Part shown: positions 34,814-44,236 of the stretch, one piece after another
Numbering within the stretch: the stretch's first letter is position 1
Layout: every line of letters starts with the position of its first letter
DNA from: Echinicola strongylocentroti
Lineage (GTDB): Bacteria; Bacteroidota; Bacteroidia; Cytophagales; Cyclobacteriaceae
DNA length: 64,000 bases
Reading direction: 5' to 3'
Assembly: GCF_003260975.1 (NCBI RefSeq)
Contig: NZ_CP030041.1
Location: forward strand, 3,023,001 to 3,087,000
Made by a program: the position numbers and the translations under genes
The notes under the pieces: generated by a model
Seen by the model: only the letters and a program-made list of their open reading frames with translations
Database searches by the model: none
What the model was told of the DNA's origin: nothing

Positions 34814-35146
34814 TTATATCAATTTCCAACCCAGTGCTGTATTGACCGTGGCCTTGACCACGTCCAAGGCGGCATTGATCGCACCTTCTACGGCCAATAT
34901 GCCCAGGCCTTCGATGGTAAGTAAAACGATGCGCGCACTGCTTTTTTGGATTTCCAAGTAGTGCTTGGCTTGTTCCTCGGTGATTTTTCCTTGGAGTTTC
35001 AGCTCCCCGATGAGTTTGATATTGTTGGCCAGTACTTTCAGCTCATTTTCTGCAAAAGGTTGGGCTTCTTCCCAGTGATTGGTCAGGACACTTTGGGCAG
35101 CCGTGACCATTTTTTCGAATATTTCCTCTGTGTTGATCTCGGGCAT
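34814..35146 (-). CDS. Hypothetical amphipathic-helix protein
   Basis: A 110-residue mostly helical protein: a soluble N-terminal helical region (NTEEIFEKMVTAAQSVLTNH), a central segment and a weakly hydrophobic C-terminal stretch (LLTIEGLGILAVEGAINAALDVV). No family recognised. It starts 15 bases after the stop of the lipoprotein gene 35162-35632, and the two are probably cotranscribed. Confidence 0.7.
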   Translation of the reverse strand: MPEINTEEIFEKMVTAAQSVLTNHWEEAQPFAENELKVLANNIKLIGELKLQGKITEEQAKHYLEIQKSSARIVLLTIEGLGILAVEGAINAALDVVKATVNTALGWKLI

Positions 35147-35161
35147 AATGGGATGGGTTTA

Positions 35162-35632
35162 TCAGTTTTCGTACTTTTCTCCACGTTTGAGGGCCATTTG
35201 CAGTCGGATGATGGCCGTAAAGGCTGAGTTAAAGGCGGATTTCAATGGAGGCAGTTGTTCGGCAGATGCAAATCCCATCTTGTGCAAAGCCTCAAGGTTG
35301 GACAGCATGTTTTGCAATTCCTTCACCTGCTCCTGGACAATGCGGTTTTTATCCACTGCAGCTGCTCTTACTGACAAGGTGTTCAGGTCCACTTTGGCTT
35401 CATCAAAGAATGTTTGGTAATGTTCATAAGCTGCCTCATCGGTGCCGATGGTTCGCTCCAACTGGACAAAATACGTTGCTACTTTTTCTTCAAGTTCCGT
35501 TACCTTTTCATCTGTAATGGGATCGTATTCACTGATCAGGCGCACAGAGGTACAGGCATACCCACAAGACAATACTAGCAGGAGTAAGCCTATAATTTTC
35601 CCTTGTACAGAAACTACTTTGGATAATTTCAT
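35162..35632 (-). CDS. Hypothetical lipoprotein with helical mature domain
   Basis: Started at the ATG at 35632 (MKLSKVVSVQGKIIGLLLLVLSCGYAC), which gives a lipoprotein signal with the lipobox GYAC; an in-frame upstream ATG at 35653 adds seven polar residues. The mature part is predicted mainly helical (DEKVTELEEKVATYFVQLER; IVQEQVKELQNMLSNLEALHK). Probably a periplasm-facing partner of the 110-residue protein encoded next. Function unknown. Confidence 0.7.
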   Translation of the reverse strand: MKLSKVVSVQGKIIGLLLLVLSCGYACTSVRLISEYDPITDEKVTELEEKVATYFVQLERTIGTDEAAYEHYQTFFDEAKVDLNTLSVRAAAVDKNRIVQEQVKELQNMLSNLEALHKMGFASAEQLPPLKSAFNSAFTAIIRLQMALKRGEKYEN

Positions 35633-35701
35633 GTCGTTGTCTTCTAAAAACAATTATGATTATCCGCAATGATACTAGTAATAACAGGAAAATTAAAAAA
35701 G

Positions 35702-35806
35702 TGCTCACAGAAAACATGGAAATCTCAGAAAAACCTTATTTCATTCTGGGAGTTCTGTGCCTTCCGTGAGCAATAAAACCTACTGGCAATAAAGCGTATA
35801 ATCAAA
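35702..35806. repeat. CTCAC...GTGAG dispersed repeat, solo copy
   Basis: About 105 bases from GCTCACAGAAAACATGG through TTCCGTGAGCAATAAAACC to AAGCGTATAATCAAA; same family as 16311, 17291, 32792 and 39326. Confidence 0.85.
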
Positions 35807-35842
35807 AAAACAATTTTTGACTATCTCATTTTCTTGCAACCT

Positions 35843-36658
35843 TCAGTGTTCCTTTCCCTCGTATTTCCACATCGGTACCGTTTTACCGGCATGTTCAAAG
35901 CCCATTTTTTCGTAAAATGACACTGCCTGAAACTCGGCAGTAAGCATTTGCATGTGGAATCCCGTATATTTTTCGAGCATCCTTTGCATTATTTTGCGGC
36001 CGATGCCTTTACCTTGGTGACTGGGCAAAACCAACAAATGCGGAAAATATACCACCAAATACCCATCAGAAATGGCATTGCCCAACCCCACCAGCTGATC
36101 GTTTTCCCAAGCAGTGACCAAACTATCCGAATGGGTAAGGCCATTGTAGAGAACGTCAGGTTTATTGGCGGCACTCCATTGGTTTTTTTGGTAGAGAGGC
36201 AGTAGGTCTTCCAAGGTAAAATGGCGACTTTCTGAAATTTGCACTGTTGTTTTTTCCATGATGATATAATCAATTCCTCCTTTGACGAAGGTTTGCGGGG
36301 TTTTTTGAAGTCCAAATTTTTTGTAGAATGCTGTTTTGTCCGCACGTGCATTGCACCAGATGCGATGGACTCCTTCTTTTTCCAAATACGAAACCACATG
36401 CTGAAGCAAGATGCTTCCCAAGCCTTTGCCCTGTTGGGATGTTTCAGTGGCAAATTTTCTAAACTGGGCCTCGCCATTTTTTATAAATACCGATATGACT
36501 GTGCAGAGTTTGTCCTCCTGTATCAAACCAAAATGTTGGCCTTGGCGGTCCTCTTCTAGTTTGACATAGTCAATCGGCTGATTTGGCCACATCACGCGGT
36601 GGCGAAGGTCCCAAGTGTCTTCCGGGCGGATGGTGATGATTTGGTAACTATGTTTCAT
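35843..36658 (-). CDS. Tandem GNAT acetyltransferase (two fused domains)
   Basis: A 271-residue fusion of two GNAT N-acetyltransferase domains. Domain 1 (about 1-130) has the acetyl-CoA motif QQGKGLGSILLQHV and ends AFYKKFGL; domain 2 (about 140-271) has HQGKGIGRKIMQRML and ends SFYEKMGFEHAG. Both keep the Q/RxxGxG/A pyrophosphate loop, so both could bind acetyl-CoA. The substrate is unknown. Start at the ATG at 36658; single gene. Confidence 0.9.
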   Translation of the reverse strand: MKHSYQIITIRPEDTWDLRHRVMWPNQPIDYVKLEEDRQGQHFGLIQEDKLCTVISVFIKNGEAQFRKFATETSQQGKGLGSILLQHVVSYLEKEGVHRIWCNARADKTAFYKKFGLQKTPQTFVKGGIDYIIMEKTTVQISESRHFTLEDLLPLYQKNQWSAANKPDVLYNGLTHSDSLVTAWENDQLVGLGNAISDGYLVVYFPHLLVLPSHQGKGIGRKIMQRMLEKYTGFHMQMLTAEFQAVSFYEKMGFEHAGKTVPMWKYEGKEH

Positions 36659-36740
36659 TGACTGCTTTGATCTAAGATGGATGATAGGTGTTTACTAATT
36701 GATAATGGATAACACCAATTTAATTACTGAACAACGAATG

Positions 36741-38420
36741 CTAATGATGTCCTTTCCAACCGGGGCCACGGACGACCCTGCCGGGAAAAGCACCTGTGTG
36801 TTCACCATGGCGAAGTACTAGCTGGCCATTTACCAAAACATGGACCATTCCTTCCGCATATTGGTGTGGCTGGTCAAAGGTCGCCTTGTCCTGGATTTTT
36901 GCTGGATCAAAAATAGCCAAATCTGCGTAAAAACCCGCTTTTAGCAATCCCCTTCCCTTGATGTTGAGATTGGTAGCGGGCAAGTGGGTCAATTTATAAA
37001 TGGCCTCTTCTAAGGGGATTACTTTTTCCTCACGGACGTATTTTCCCAATAGCCTTGCGAAGTTGCCATAGGCCCGTGGATGTGTACTGGACTTGAGGAA
37101 GATCCCTTCAGCAGCCATCGATTGGGCATCAGAGCCAAAACTCATCCAAGGAAGCTGCAGTTGTTGTTGGACATTCTTTTCGTCCATCAGAAAATAGACT
37201 GTTCCTACACGGCTGCCGTCTTCCACTACGAGATCCATGGCCGTTTCTTCGGGAGATTTACCTCTTAGTTTGGCCACTTCTGCCAGCGTTTTGCCAGTGA
37301 GGTGTTTTAGACTATCGTTTTTAAAACCGACTAAAATCATCTTTTCTGCTGAGCCGGCCGCTTGCATGAGGCTTTCCCAAGTGATGGCGGGGCTTTTCAT
37401 TTCGTCCAGGACTTTTTTGCGGATCTTAGGATCTTGGAGCCGCTTTGCCCAAGCATCATATCCGCCTTCTTGTACCCAAGGCGGCATGGCCGCATCCAGA
37501 CCGGTGGCACCTGCCGTGTAGGTGTACATATCCGTGGTGATGTGGAGGCCGGCACTTCTGGCAGAATCGATCTTGCTGATCACCGCATCCAGCTTGCTCC
37601 AGTTGGCAGCACCGCTTTGTTTGAGGTGGTAGACTTCTGCGCGGATCGATGCTTCACTAGCAATTTTAATCAATTCATCCAAACTTTCCAACAGTTTGTT
37701 TCCTTCACTTCGCAAATGGGAGATATACATCCCATCGTACTCGGAAGCCACTTTGCAAAGTGCGATCAACTCTTCGGTACTGGAATAAAAAGCCGGAGCG
37801 TAGATCAGTGATGACCCGATACCCAGCGCTCCTTCTTCCATCGCTTGACGTACCATCATTTTCATGGAGTCGAGTTCTTCTGGACTGGGAGCGCGGTCTT
37901 CATAGCCCACCGTATTGACCCGCAAGGTGGTCGCTCCTACGAAGGAGGCAACATTAGTGGAGACACCTTTGTTTTCCAGAAATTCCAGGTACTCACCCAA
38001 GGTGGTCCACGGAATATCATAGGTGATGTGGCCTTGATCTTCGATCATTTCTCGACGGGTAGCAGGTGTCAGTGGTCCCCAGGAGCTGCCTTCACCAAAA
38101 ACTTCGAGCGTCACACCCTGCTTGATATCACTCATGGAGCGGCCATCTTCGATCAGCGACTCCACGGCCCAGCTGAGCATATTGATAAATCCCGGAGCGA
38201 CCACTAGCCCTTCGGCATCGATTTCCTGTGCCGCGGTCTGATCAGATAGATCACCAAGGGCTGCGATGGTGTCTGCATTGATGCCGATATCTGCCATGAA
38301 TGCGGAATTTCCACTACCGTCCACGATTTTACCATTCCGGACGATGGTGTCAAAGTCTTTTGGATGGCTACAAGAGAATAGAAGGATAAGAAGGAAGAAG
38401 AACGGAGGTTTATGCGCCAT
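36741..38420 (-). CDS. D-aminoacylase-like amidohydrolase lipoprotein with altered metal site
   Basis: A 559-residue exported amidohydrolase (lipobox SCS, Cys17) resembling N-acyl-D-amino-acid deacylases: DTIVRNGKIVDGSG, HLRSEG (His234), EVYHLKQSG (His264), TDMYTYTAGATG and the C-terminal LAIFDPAKIQDKATF. The metal-binding HxH that usually follows PGFID is absent: the segment reads PGFINMLSW (76-84), and the bridging Cys position is in EVFGEG. It may have lost one metal site or have a different reaction. Substrate unknown. Single gene on the minus strand. Confidence 0.85.
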   Translation of the reverse strand: MAHKPPFFFLLILLFSCSHPKDFDTIVRNGKIVDGSGNSAFMADIGINADTIAALGDLSDQTAAQEIDAEGLVVAPGFINMLSWAVESLIEDGRSMSDIKQGVTLEVFGEGSSWGPLTPATRREMIEDQGHITYDIPWTTLGEYLEFLENKGVSTNVASFVGATTLRVNTVGYEDRAPSPEELDSMKMMVRQAMEEGALGIGSSLIYAPAFYSSTEELIALCKVASEYDGMYISHLRSEGNKLLESLDELIKIASEASIRAEVYHLKQSGAANWSKLDAVISKIDSARSAGLHITTDMYTYTAGATGLDAAMPPWVQEGGYDAWAKRLQDPKIRKKVLDEMKSPAITWESLMQAAGSAEKMILVGFKNDSLKHLTGKTLAEVAKLRGKSPEETAMDLVVEDGSRVGTVYFLMDEKNVQQQLQLPWMSFGSDAQSMAAEGIFLKSSTHPRAYGNFARLLGKYVREEKVIPLEEAIYKLTHLPATNLNIKGRGLLKAGFYADLAIFDPAKIQDKATFDQPHQYAEGMVHVLVNGQLVLRHGEHTGAFPGRVVRGPGWKGHH

Positions 38421-38524
38421 AGGGATAAGGTTAAAAGCTTAGGGTAAGTTAGGGGAAAAGCAGAAACGCACCAAATGGCCCATAACGCTGATTTTTAACG
38501 AAGCATTGTCAACTACTTCCAACG

Positions 38525-38932
38525 CTAAAAATCTATTGGAACGTTTAAGGCTGTCAATACTGCCGTTAAATCGTCCGTTTGATAACCTGGCCAAACGGTA
38601 AATAGGGAGTTCTTTCTACCATCTTGGGTTACTAATTTGAAAGTCCCGAATCCCAGAAAGGATGTGACGTATATTTTCTTAATATCCTTAAGATAGAAAT
38701 ATAGTTTGTGTTCTTTATGTATAAAGAAGCTCCAGAAAAGAAACAAGGCACAAAATCTACCCAAAATAGTCCAGAGCAATATTTCGACGGTTCCATATTG
38801 ATCAGCAAATAACACATTGATGGTGGCGCTCACAAGGACCAATGCAACTTGTATCTGCGGCATATGTCTATTGACGGTGCCTGTGTTATCAAAGCTGATG
38901 GTATCGCTCGATTGATCATGATATGCTTTCAT
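38525..38932 (-). CDS. Hypothetical membrane protein, PH-like
   Basis: A 135-residue protein with two adjacent hydrophobic segments (IQVALVLVSATINVLFA and VEILLWTILGRFCALFLFW) in the first half and a beta-rich C-terminal half (HKLYFYLKDIKKIYVTSFLG; GTFKLVTQDGRKNSLFTVWPG) that resembles a bacterial PH domain. No family recognised with confidence. Its ATG is one base before the stop of the upstream gene 38934-39263, so the pair is translationally coupled. Confidence 0.7.
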   Translation of the reverse strand: MKAYHDQSSDTISFDNTGTVNRHMPQIQVALVLVSATINVLFADQYGTVEILLWTILGRFCALFLFWSFFIHKEHKLYFYLKDIKKIYVTSFLGFGTFKLVTQDGRKNSLFTVWPGYQTDDLTAVLTALNVPIDF

Positions 38933-38933
38933 C

Positions 38934-39263
38934 TCATTGAAAGGGATTGTGGGTTACTTCTGGCTGATCCTCGATTTCTACTTCGATTCCTCCGATCCAT
39001 TTGGCAATCAGGTTATAAACCAAGCAGCCAATGGCGGTCATCACAAAGGCAATTCCGGCGTAAATAAATGGCAAAAGCACGAAGAAGATACCTCTTGCAC
39101 CTAATCCATGAAGAAAATGGCTGTGATCTGAAAACCCGCTTAACCCGACTACGGTCATTATGAGCCCAAAGGGTATCATAATAATGGCCATAAAGACAAA
39201 ATAAATAATGGCGAACATGGAGGCGGTCTGTACCACCCCAAAACGTTTGATTCTTTTTTTCAT
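38934..39263 (-). CDS. DUF3566-like membrane protein
   Basis: A 109-residue protein with two membrane segments (ASMFAIIYFVFMAIIMIPFGLIM and FFVLLPFIYAGIAFVMTAIGCLVYN). The opening KRIKRFGVVQTASMFAIIY and the general layout resemble DUF3566-type Bacteroidota proteins. It directly precedes, and is coupled to, the PH-like membrane protein gene. Function unknown. Confidence 0.75.
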   Translation of the reverse strand: MKKRIKRFGVVQTASMFAIIYFVFMAIIMIPFGLIMTVVGLSGFSDHSHFLHGLGARGIFFVLLPFIYAGIAFVMTAIGCLVYNLIAKWIGGIEVEIEDQPEVTHNPFQ

Positions 39264-39702
39264 GATAGCAATAAATAATATCTATATCCGCAATGACACC
39301 AGTAATCATAGAGATATTGAATAGGTTCTTACAGAAACCACGGAAACTTAAGAAAAGCCTTATTTTATTCCGGGTATTCTGAGATTTCCGTGAGAAATAA
39401 AATCTACTGGCAAGAACAGCCTATAATCAAATAACTAATAAAAATTGTTCTCTACTGTTAATATACAAAATATTCTGTTAATGACGAGGGGATCGAAGCG
39501 ATGCTAAATGTATCTCATTTCGTGATGGAAAAAAATACACATAGTTTAAGTAAATTATATTAGATACTTATTAAAAATCACCATACATTATTTACAGTAT
39601 AATGGCATTTTTTGTCAATTAGTTTACAAAAATATACAGTTAGTTTTCATTTATACACGATTTAGTCTTTATCAAAAGAAGTTTTGCTATAAACAGCAAT
39701 TA
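39264..39702. other. AT-rich intergenic region with one dispersed repeat
   Basis: Contains the CTCAC...GTGAG-family copy at 39326-39430 (here diverged, TTCTTACAGAAACCACGGAA). The remaining 270 bases are very AT-rich, with no motif or frame I can support. Confidence 0.7.
39326..39430. repeat. CTCAC...GTGAG dispersed repeat, solo copy (diverged)
   Basis: Shares ACAGAAACCACGGAAA, TTATTTTATTCCGGGTATTC and TCCGTGAGAAATAAAATCTA with the other copies. Confidence 0.75.
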
Positions 39703-40287
39703 TCAAATATCCTTGATCACCTTGCAGGGATTGCCAAAGGCAAGTACATCACTTGGAATGTTTTTGGTCACCACCGAACCGGCGCCAATGGTCACATTAT
39801 CGCCAATGCTTACACCGGGCATGATACAGACATTTCCACCGATCCAGACATTATCGCCTATCGTCACTGGCTTGCTGGAGGTGCGATAGATGGGCTCGCC
39901 CTCTTTTCTTTCGGAGGGAGTTTTTATTCTTTCAGAAGCCTTTAGTGGGTGAGTGGCGGTGTAGATTTGTACGCCGGGTGCGATCAGGCCATTTTTGCCT
40001 ATTTTGATGAGGTTGTCATCCAAGAATGTACAGTTCATGTTTACAAAAGTCTCGTCACCGATATGGATATTTTCACCGTAATCGCAGTAAAATGGCGCTT
40101 CTATCCAGACGTTTATTCCTTTAGCGCCCAAGAGGCTGGAGAGAATGGCCTTTCTATCATCCATTTTTTCAGAATCCAGGGCATTATAACTCTTGATCAA
40201 TTTTCTGGCCCTGTGGTACTGAGTGATCAGTTCTTGATCGAGTGTGTTGTACAGCTGGCCGGCGAGCATTTTTTCTTTTTCTGTCAT
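39703..40287 (-). CDS. Sugar O-acetyltransferase (maltose/galactoside acetyltransferase type)
   Basis: A 194-residue left-handed beta-helix acetyltransferase. It has an N-terminal helical cap (KEKMLAGQLYNTLDQELITQ), hexapeptide repeats from about residue 68 (CDYGENIHIGDETFVNMNC; VTIGDNVWIGGNVCIMPGVSIG) and the catalytic histidine in YTATHPL. It transfers acetyl from acetyl-CoA to a 6-hydroxyl of glucosides or galactosides. Likely cytosolic and trimeric. Not in a tight operon. Confidence 0.95.
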   Translation of the reverse strand: MTEKEKMLAGQLYNTLDQELITQYHRARKLIKSYNALDSEKMDDRKAILSSLLGAKGINVWIEAPFYCDYGENIHIGDETFVNMNCTFLDDNLIKIGKNGLIAPGVQIYTATHPLKASERIKTPSERKEGEPIYRTSSKPVTIGDNVWIGGNVCIMPGVSIGDNVTIGAGSVVTKNIPSDVLAFGNPCKVIKDI

Positions 40288-40371
40288 AGTTATTAGTAAT
40301 ACGATAATGTGACGTTTCGCCCCTAATGACAGTGCTGGATCTCTCGTTATGAGTAGATAGAATGCCAGTGC

Positions 40372-40785
40372 TTAGCGATCAGAGAAATGCTTTTTGATGA
40401 TATCATTGATTTTTTCATAAGTGAGTGGTTTGCTATGGTATTCACTTATTTCCTGAAAGGTTTTGGCTTTTTCGTCATCATCAGGGTTAAGGCTGGTTGT
40501 GAGCATTACAATAACGTTCTTTGCCTTTTGGTGATGGGGGAGTTTTTTATATTCTTCCAAAAAATCCCACCCACTGATTCCTGGCATATTGATGTCCAGA
40601 AAGATGAGCTCAGGACGAGTATTTTCGTCACTATTGACATTATTCAGGTATTCTAGCGCTGCCATGCCACTTTGTACGGCTACGATGCTTTCTACCTGCC
40701 CAGTTCTTTTTAGGATGATTTCATTGATGAAATTGGTGGGTTCATCATCATCAATGAGCAATACACATTTGATTTTTCTGTTCAT
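40372..40785 (-). CDS. Stand-alone response-regulator receiver (Rcp1-like)
   Basis: A 137-residue CheY-like receiver with no output domain: acidic triad Asp12-14, phospho-acceptor Asp64 in FLDINMPG, Thr96/97 and Lys119 (SKP). The long beta4-alpha4 region (KKLPHHQKAKNVIVMLTTSLNPDD) resembles Rcp1 receivers paired with phytochrome-type kinases. It starts 14 bases after the stop of the histidine kinase gene 40800-42569, its obvious partner. The output is unknown. Confidence 0.93.
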   Translation of the reverse strand: MNRKIKCVLLIDDDEPTNFINEIILKRTGQVESIVAVQSGMAALEYLNNVNSDENTRPELIFLDINMPGISGWDFLEEYKKLPHHQKAKNVIVMLTTSLNPDDDEKAKTFQEISEYHSKPLTYEKINDIIKKHFSDR

Positions 40786-40799
40786 GGATTTCTAATTTG

Positions 40800-42569
40800 T
40801 TAGTTGGGTATAGTAAAATAAAATATACTACCCTTACCTACTTCGGACTCTACCCAGATTTTACCTCCGTGAAGTTCTACAATTTTTTGACAATGTGCCA
40901 ATCCAATGCCAGTGCCTTCATAGGAATTTCTGTTGTGAAGGCGTTGGAAGATAATAAAAATACGCTCTTTGTATTTTTTTTCAATGCCTATTCCGTTGTC
41001 TTTGACAGAAAAGAGCCAGTGTCCCTTTTCACGTCTTGCATCGATCCATACTTCTGGAGGGGTTAGGTTTTGATGAAACTTGATGGCATTGGTGATCAGG
41101 TTTTGGAACAGCAATCGTAACTCGGTGGCATTTCCTTTTATATGCGGGAGTGTGGTACTATGGATGGTAGCATTTTCATTTTTTATCTGGGAACTAAGGT
41201 CGATTTTGATATTGTCCAAGAGCTCATTGCAGTTGACCTCGACAGCTGTACGCTCTCTTCCTATCCGACTATAATCCAATAGACCCTTGATGAGCTGTCG
41301 CATTCTTCCGGTGGCCTCAGTGATGTACTGCATACTTTTGATACCTGTCTCGTCAAACTGATGGGAGTAGTTTTCGGCTAGGAAGTCGGTAAAGCTCATT
41401 ACGGTCTGCAAGGGTTCTTGCAGGTCATGTGAAGCTACGAAGGCAAATTGCTCAAGCTCTTTGTTTTTGACCTGTAGCTTTTTGTTGAAATCCTGAAGTT
41501 CTTTTTTGACAGCAGCTTTTTCACTGGTATCACGAATTACGGCGATGGCAAGTGCTCCATCTTCGGTTTCTAGTGGGCTGAGGGATATCTCTACTGGAAA
41601 TTCCTCGCCGGATTTCCGTACGCCGGAAAGCTCCAATCCTGATGCCATGGGCCGGGTTTCTGCTGAGTGGAAGAATTCATCGCGATGGTTGGTGTGGCGA
41701 TGATGGTAGCGCATGGGTACGAGGATTTCTATTTTGTTGCCGATCAGTTCTTTTTTGCTATAACCAAAAATGTTTACCACCTGCTCATTGACCAGCTGGA
41801 TATCTCCGTGCTTGTCGGCGAGGATAATCGCATCAGGAGCACTTTCCAGCAATCCTTTAAACTTGTTTTCTGCCTTTTTCCTGTCGGTGATATTTCTGAT
41901 GGCTGCCGATACGAAAAGCCCATCATCTGTTTTCAGCGGGCTGAGAGAAATTTCTACCGGAAAGGTAGACCCATCTTTTCGCTTGCCATAGAGCTCTGTA
42001 ACTTGCCCCATACTGACACAGTTTTCTTGGTTTTTCTTAAGCAGGCTAATGTATTTATCAGGAATGAGCATTTCCAATTCGCATCCCAAAAGCTCGTCTT
42101 TTGTATAACCAAACTGGTTTTCAGTTTGTGCATTCACCAAGACGATTTGACCTACAGTATTTATAATGACCATAGCATCTGGAGCTGTCTCTACCAAGGC
42201 TTGTGCCTTGCTGGCGACTTTGTCCGATTGGGTGAGTTTTCTGAGAATGGCAGAAATAGAGGTGATTTTGCCCGATTGATCAGTAACGGGAGAATACTGG
42301 ACGGACACCAATTCCTTTTTGCTGTCCCTTCGGTCAATTTCCTGAATGTATGGAGGCAGTTGCTCATTGAAGAGGATGGATTCCCGTAATTGGTCAAAGC
42401 CTACTTTATGGGGATCAAATGTGGTCACACTTTGGTAATCCATTCCTACCAAGGAAGACCCTTCACGGTCAAAAAGTTTACTTGCGGCTTTGTTGCAATA
42501 AAGGATGATCCCTTTTAGATCAAGACAAATGATAGCATCCTGGGCATTGTTAATTAGTTGTTCGATCAC
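40800..42569 (-). CDS. PAS-domain sensor histidine kinase
   Basis: A 589-residue soluble kinase with a GTG start at 42569. Three PAS domains lie at about 1-110, 125-232 and 240-350; the last two share the phrase [10 protein letters not shown], implying internal duplication. Next come a HisKA domain with phospho-acceptor His381 ([12 protein letters not shown]) and an HATPase_c domain ([31 protein letters not shown]). It has no membrane segment, so it senses a cytosolic signal. The gene for its likely receiver, 40372-40785, follows immediately. Confidence 0.95.
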   Translation of the reverse strand: MIEQLINNAQDAIICLDLKGIILYCNKAASKLFDREGSSLVGMDYQSVTTFDPHKVGFDQLRESILFNEQLPPYIQEIDRRDSKKELVSVQYSPVTDQSGKITSISAILRKLTQSDKVASKAQALVETAPDAMVIINTVGQIVLVNAQTENQFGYTKDELLGCELEMLIPDKYISLLKKNQENCVSMGQVTELYGKRKDGSTFPVEISLSPLKTDDGLFVSAAIRNITDRKKAENKFKGLLESAPDAIILADKHGDIQLVNEQVVNIFGYSKKELIGNKIEILVPMRYHHRHTNHRDEFFHSAETRPMASGLELSGVRKSGEEFPVEISLSPLETEDGALAIAVIRDTSEKAAVKKELQDFNKKLQVKNKELEQFAFVASHDLQEPLQTVMSFTDFLAENYSHQFDETGIKSMQYITEATGRMRQLIKGLLDYSRIGRERTAVEVNCNELLDNIKIDLSSQIKNENATIHSTTLPHIKGNATELRLLFQNLITNAIKFHQNLTPPEVWIDARREKGHWLFSVKDNGIGIEKKYKERIFIIFQRLHNRNSYEGTGIGLAHCQKIVELHGGKIWVESEVGKGSIFYFTIPN

Positions 42570-42801
42570 TTATGGTATTGGTAATTATTACTATTTAAAT
42601 AAACACTTCATCCTATAGTTATTTCATATATACCTTAAATGGCTATAGGAAGAATTGGAGAGGAAGAAGTTTATAATTACCAATATTAATTATTATTTAT
42701 CGATTTTTTTGCCGCTTATATTTTTTTTTAACCAGTTTACAGTCATTTATGTGTAAATGATGTTACTTAGAATCATCCATTATCAAGTATATTTTGATAG
42801 G

Positions 42802-43275
42802 TTAATGCTGCAATTTTTCCTTGCCGTTTTTAATGACAAACCAACTTGTCCAAGCTATTAGCAGCAGTTGGAAGGGAACTCGAAACCATAGATAATTTAC
42901 TCCAGGGCCATCGTATTGGCCAGTTTGATAGTTGAGTTGATCCATAGACGCCTTGATATTGGCAGGCAAAACCAACAGAAAGAATAGGATCAGTAGAATT
43001 CCTGTTGATTTTCTGTATTTATGTAGGTGAATACCTACAGCCGCAGCCATTTCGATTAGTCCTGTGAAGTAAACCACAAAGGCCTTTTGGGGAATGAAGT
43101 GAGGTAGCATTTTGGACATTCCTTCGGTGAACATAAAGTGTCCCATGGCCGTCAAACAAAGCATCACTGAAAGCGCAATTCTACCAGATATAGCCCACGC
43201 GAAAGTTTTGGTCCTCCAATAGTGAACAATAACGGCCAAGACAAAAGTGAAAATCAATACATAAAAGGGCAACAT
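42802..43275 (-). CDS. DoxX-family membrane protein
   Basis: A 157-residue protein with four membrane helices. MGHFMFTEGMSKMLPHFIPQKAFVVYFTGLIEMAAAVGI contains the G-F-x-K-M/P and helix-2 glutamate patterns of DoxX/SURF4-like proteins. Related proteins take part in sulfur or quinone metabolism and redox defence; the exact role is unknown. It diverges from the ZIP transporter gene, with 221 bases between the starts. Confidence 0.88.
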   Translation of the reverse strand: MLPFYVLIFTFVLAVIVHYWRTKTFAWAISGRIALSVMLCLTAMGHFMFTEGMSKMLPHFIPQKAFVVYFTGLIEMAAAVGIHLHKYRKSTGILLILFFLLVLPANIKASMDQLNYQTGQYDGPGVNYLWFRVPFQLLLIAWTSWFVIKNGKEKLQH

Positions 43276-43496
43276 GTTGATGTAGGATTTTGGTTGTCTA
43301 CAAATCTCCTCATTTATGATAAAGCAATCAATGAACCTAGGTTAACTTCATCTATATGTGGTTCCTTTTACATGGCTGTAGCGGAACCTTCTTAAGAAAC
43401 CCGAAGCATCTAGCGGCCAGTCTAATTAGCCGTGTTTATAGTATGACCACGTGGTTTTTTTTATATTTATCATCTGTCAATCAAATCTTAGTGATT

Positions 43497-44210
43497 ATGG
43501 ACACATTGGGCAAAATTTTGATTTACGCTGGATTTTCTGGTATTACGGTTTTTATCGGAGCCCTATTGGGCAATGCGTTCAATAATCACATAAAAAAAAG
43601 AGTACTAAAATATGAGATTTCACATGCTGCAATTGCCTTTGGAGGAGGAATTATTCTCTCAGCCGTGGCGTTGGTGCTGGTCCCAAAAGGCTTGGAGGAA
43701 TTGAATTTGTGGCCGATGTTGCTTTCTTTTGGTGCTGGATCGGTGATCTTCTTTGTGATCGACAAGTACCTACAGCAAAAAGGGGGCAAGATGGCTCAAT
43801 TGCTGGCGATGCTAATGGATTTTGTCCCTGAATCCATTGCGCTGGGAGCTTTGTTTGCCAGTGATCCTTCCACCGGCACGCTATTGGCCATTTTTATTGG
43901 TTTACAAAACCTCCCTGAAGCATTCAATTCATTCAGGGATATGGTCCTCAGCGGTTTTACTGCTAAGAAGACACTGATGTTGATGTTTATGCTGAGTTTT
44001 GCAGGAATCGGGGGAGCTCTGATCGGTCATTTTTTCCTAAGGGATTACCCGGATGTGACGGCACACCTGATGGTTTTTGCGAGTGGAGGGATTTTGTACC
44101 TAATATTTCAGGATATTGCTCCCAGTAGCAAAATGAAGCACCATCATTGGGGAGCTATAGGAGCTTGTGTGGGATTTATGGTAGGGATGATAGGAGAAAA
44201 GGTGATTTAG
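43497..44210 (+). CDS. ZIP-family metal transporter
   Basis: A 237-residue polytopic protein when started at the ATG at 43497 (MDTLGKILIYAGFSG); upstream in-frame codons give an unlikely Cys- and aromatic-rich extension. The ZIP signature is clear: MDFVPESIALGALF in one helix and GLQNLPEAFNSF in the next, which supply the intramembrane metal ligands. It likely imports zinc or another divalent metal. A pentapeptide-repeat gene follows 26 bases later on the same strand. Confidence 0.9.
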   Translation: MDTLGKILIYAGFSGITVFIGALLGNAFNNHIKKRVLKYEISHAAIAFGGGIILSAVALVLVPKGLEELNLWPMLLSFGAGSVIFFVIDKYLQQKGGKMAQLLAMLMDFVPESIALGALFASDPSTGTLLAIFIGLQNLPEAFNSFRDMVLSGFTAKKTLMLMFMLSFAGIGGALIGHFFLRDYPDVTAHLMVFASGGILYLIFQDIAPSSKMKHHHWGAIGACVGFMVGMIGEKVI

Positions 44211-44236
44211 ACCTAAATAATTTTTTAAATTCGGGC

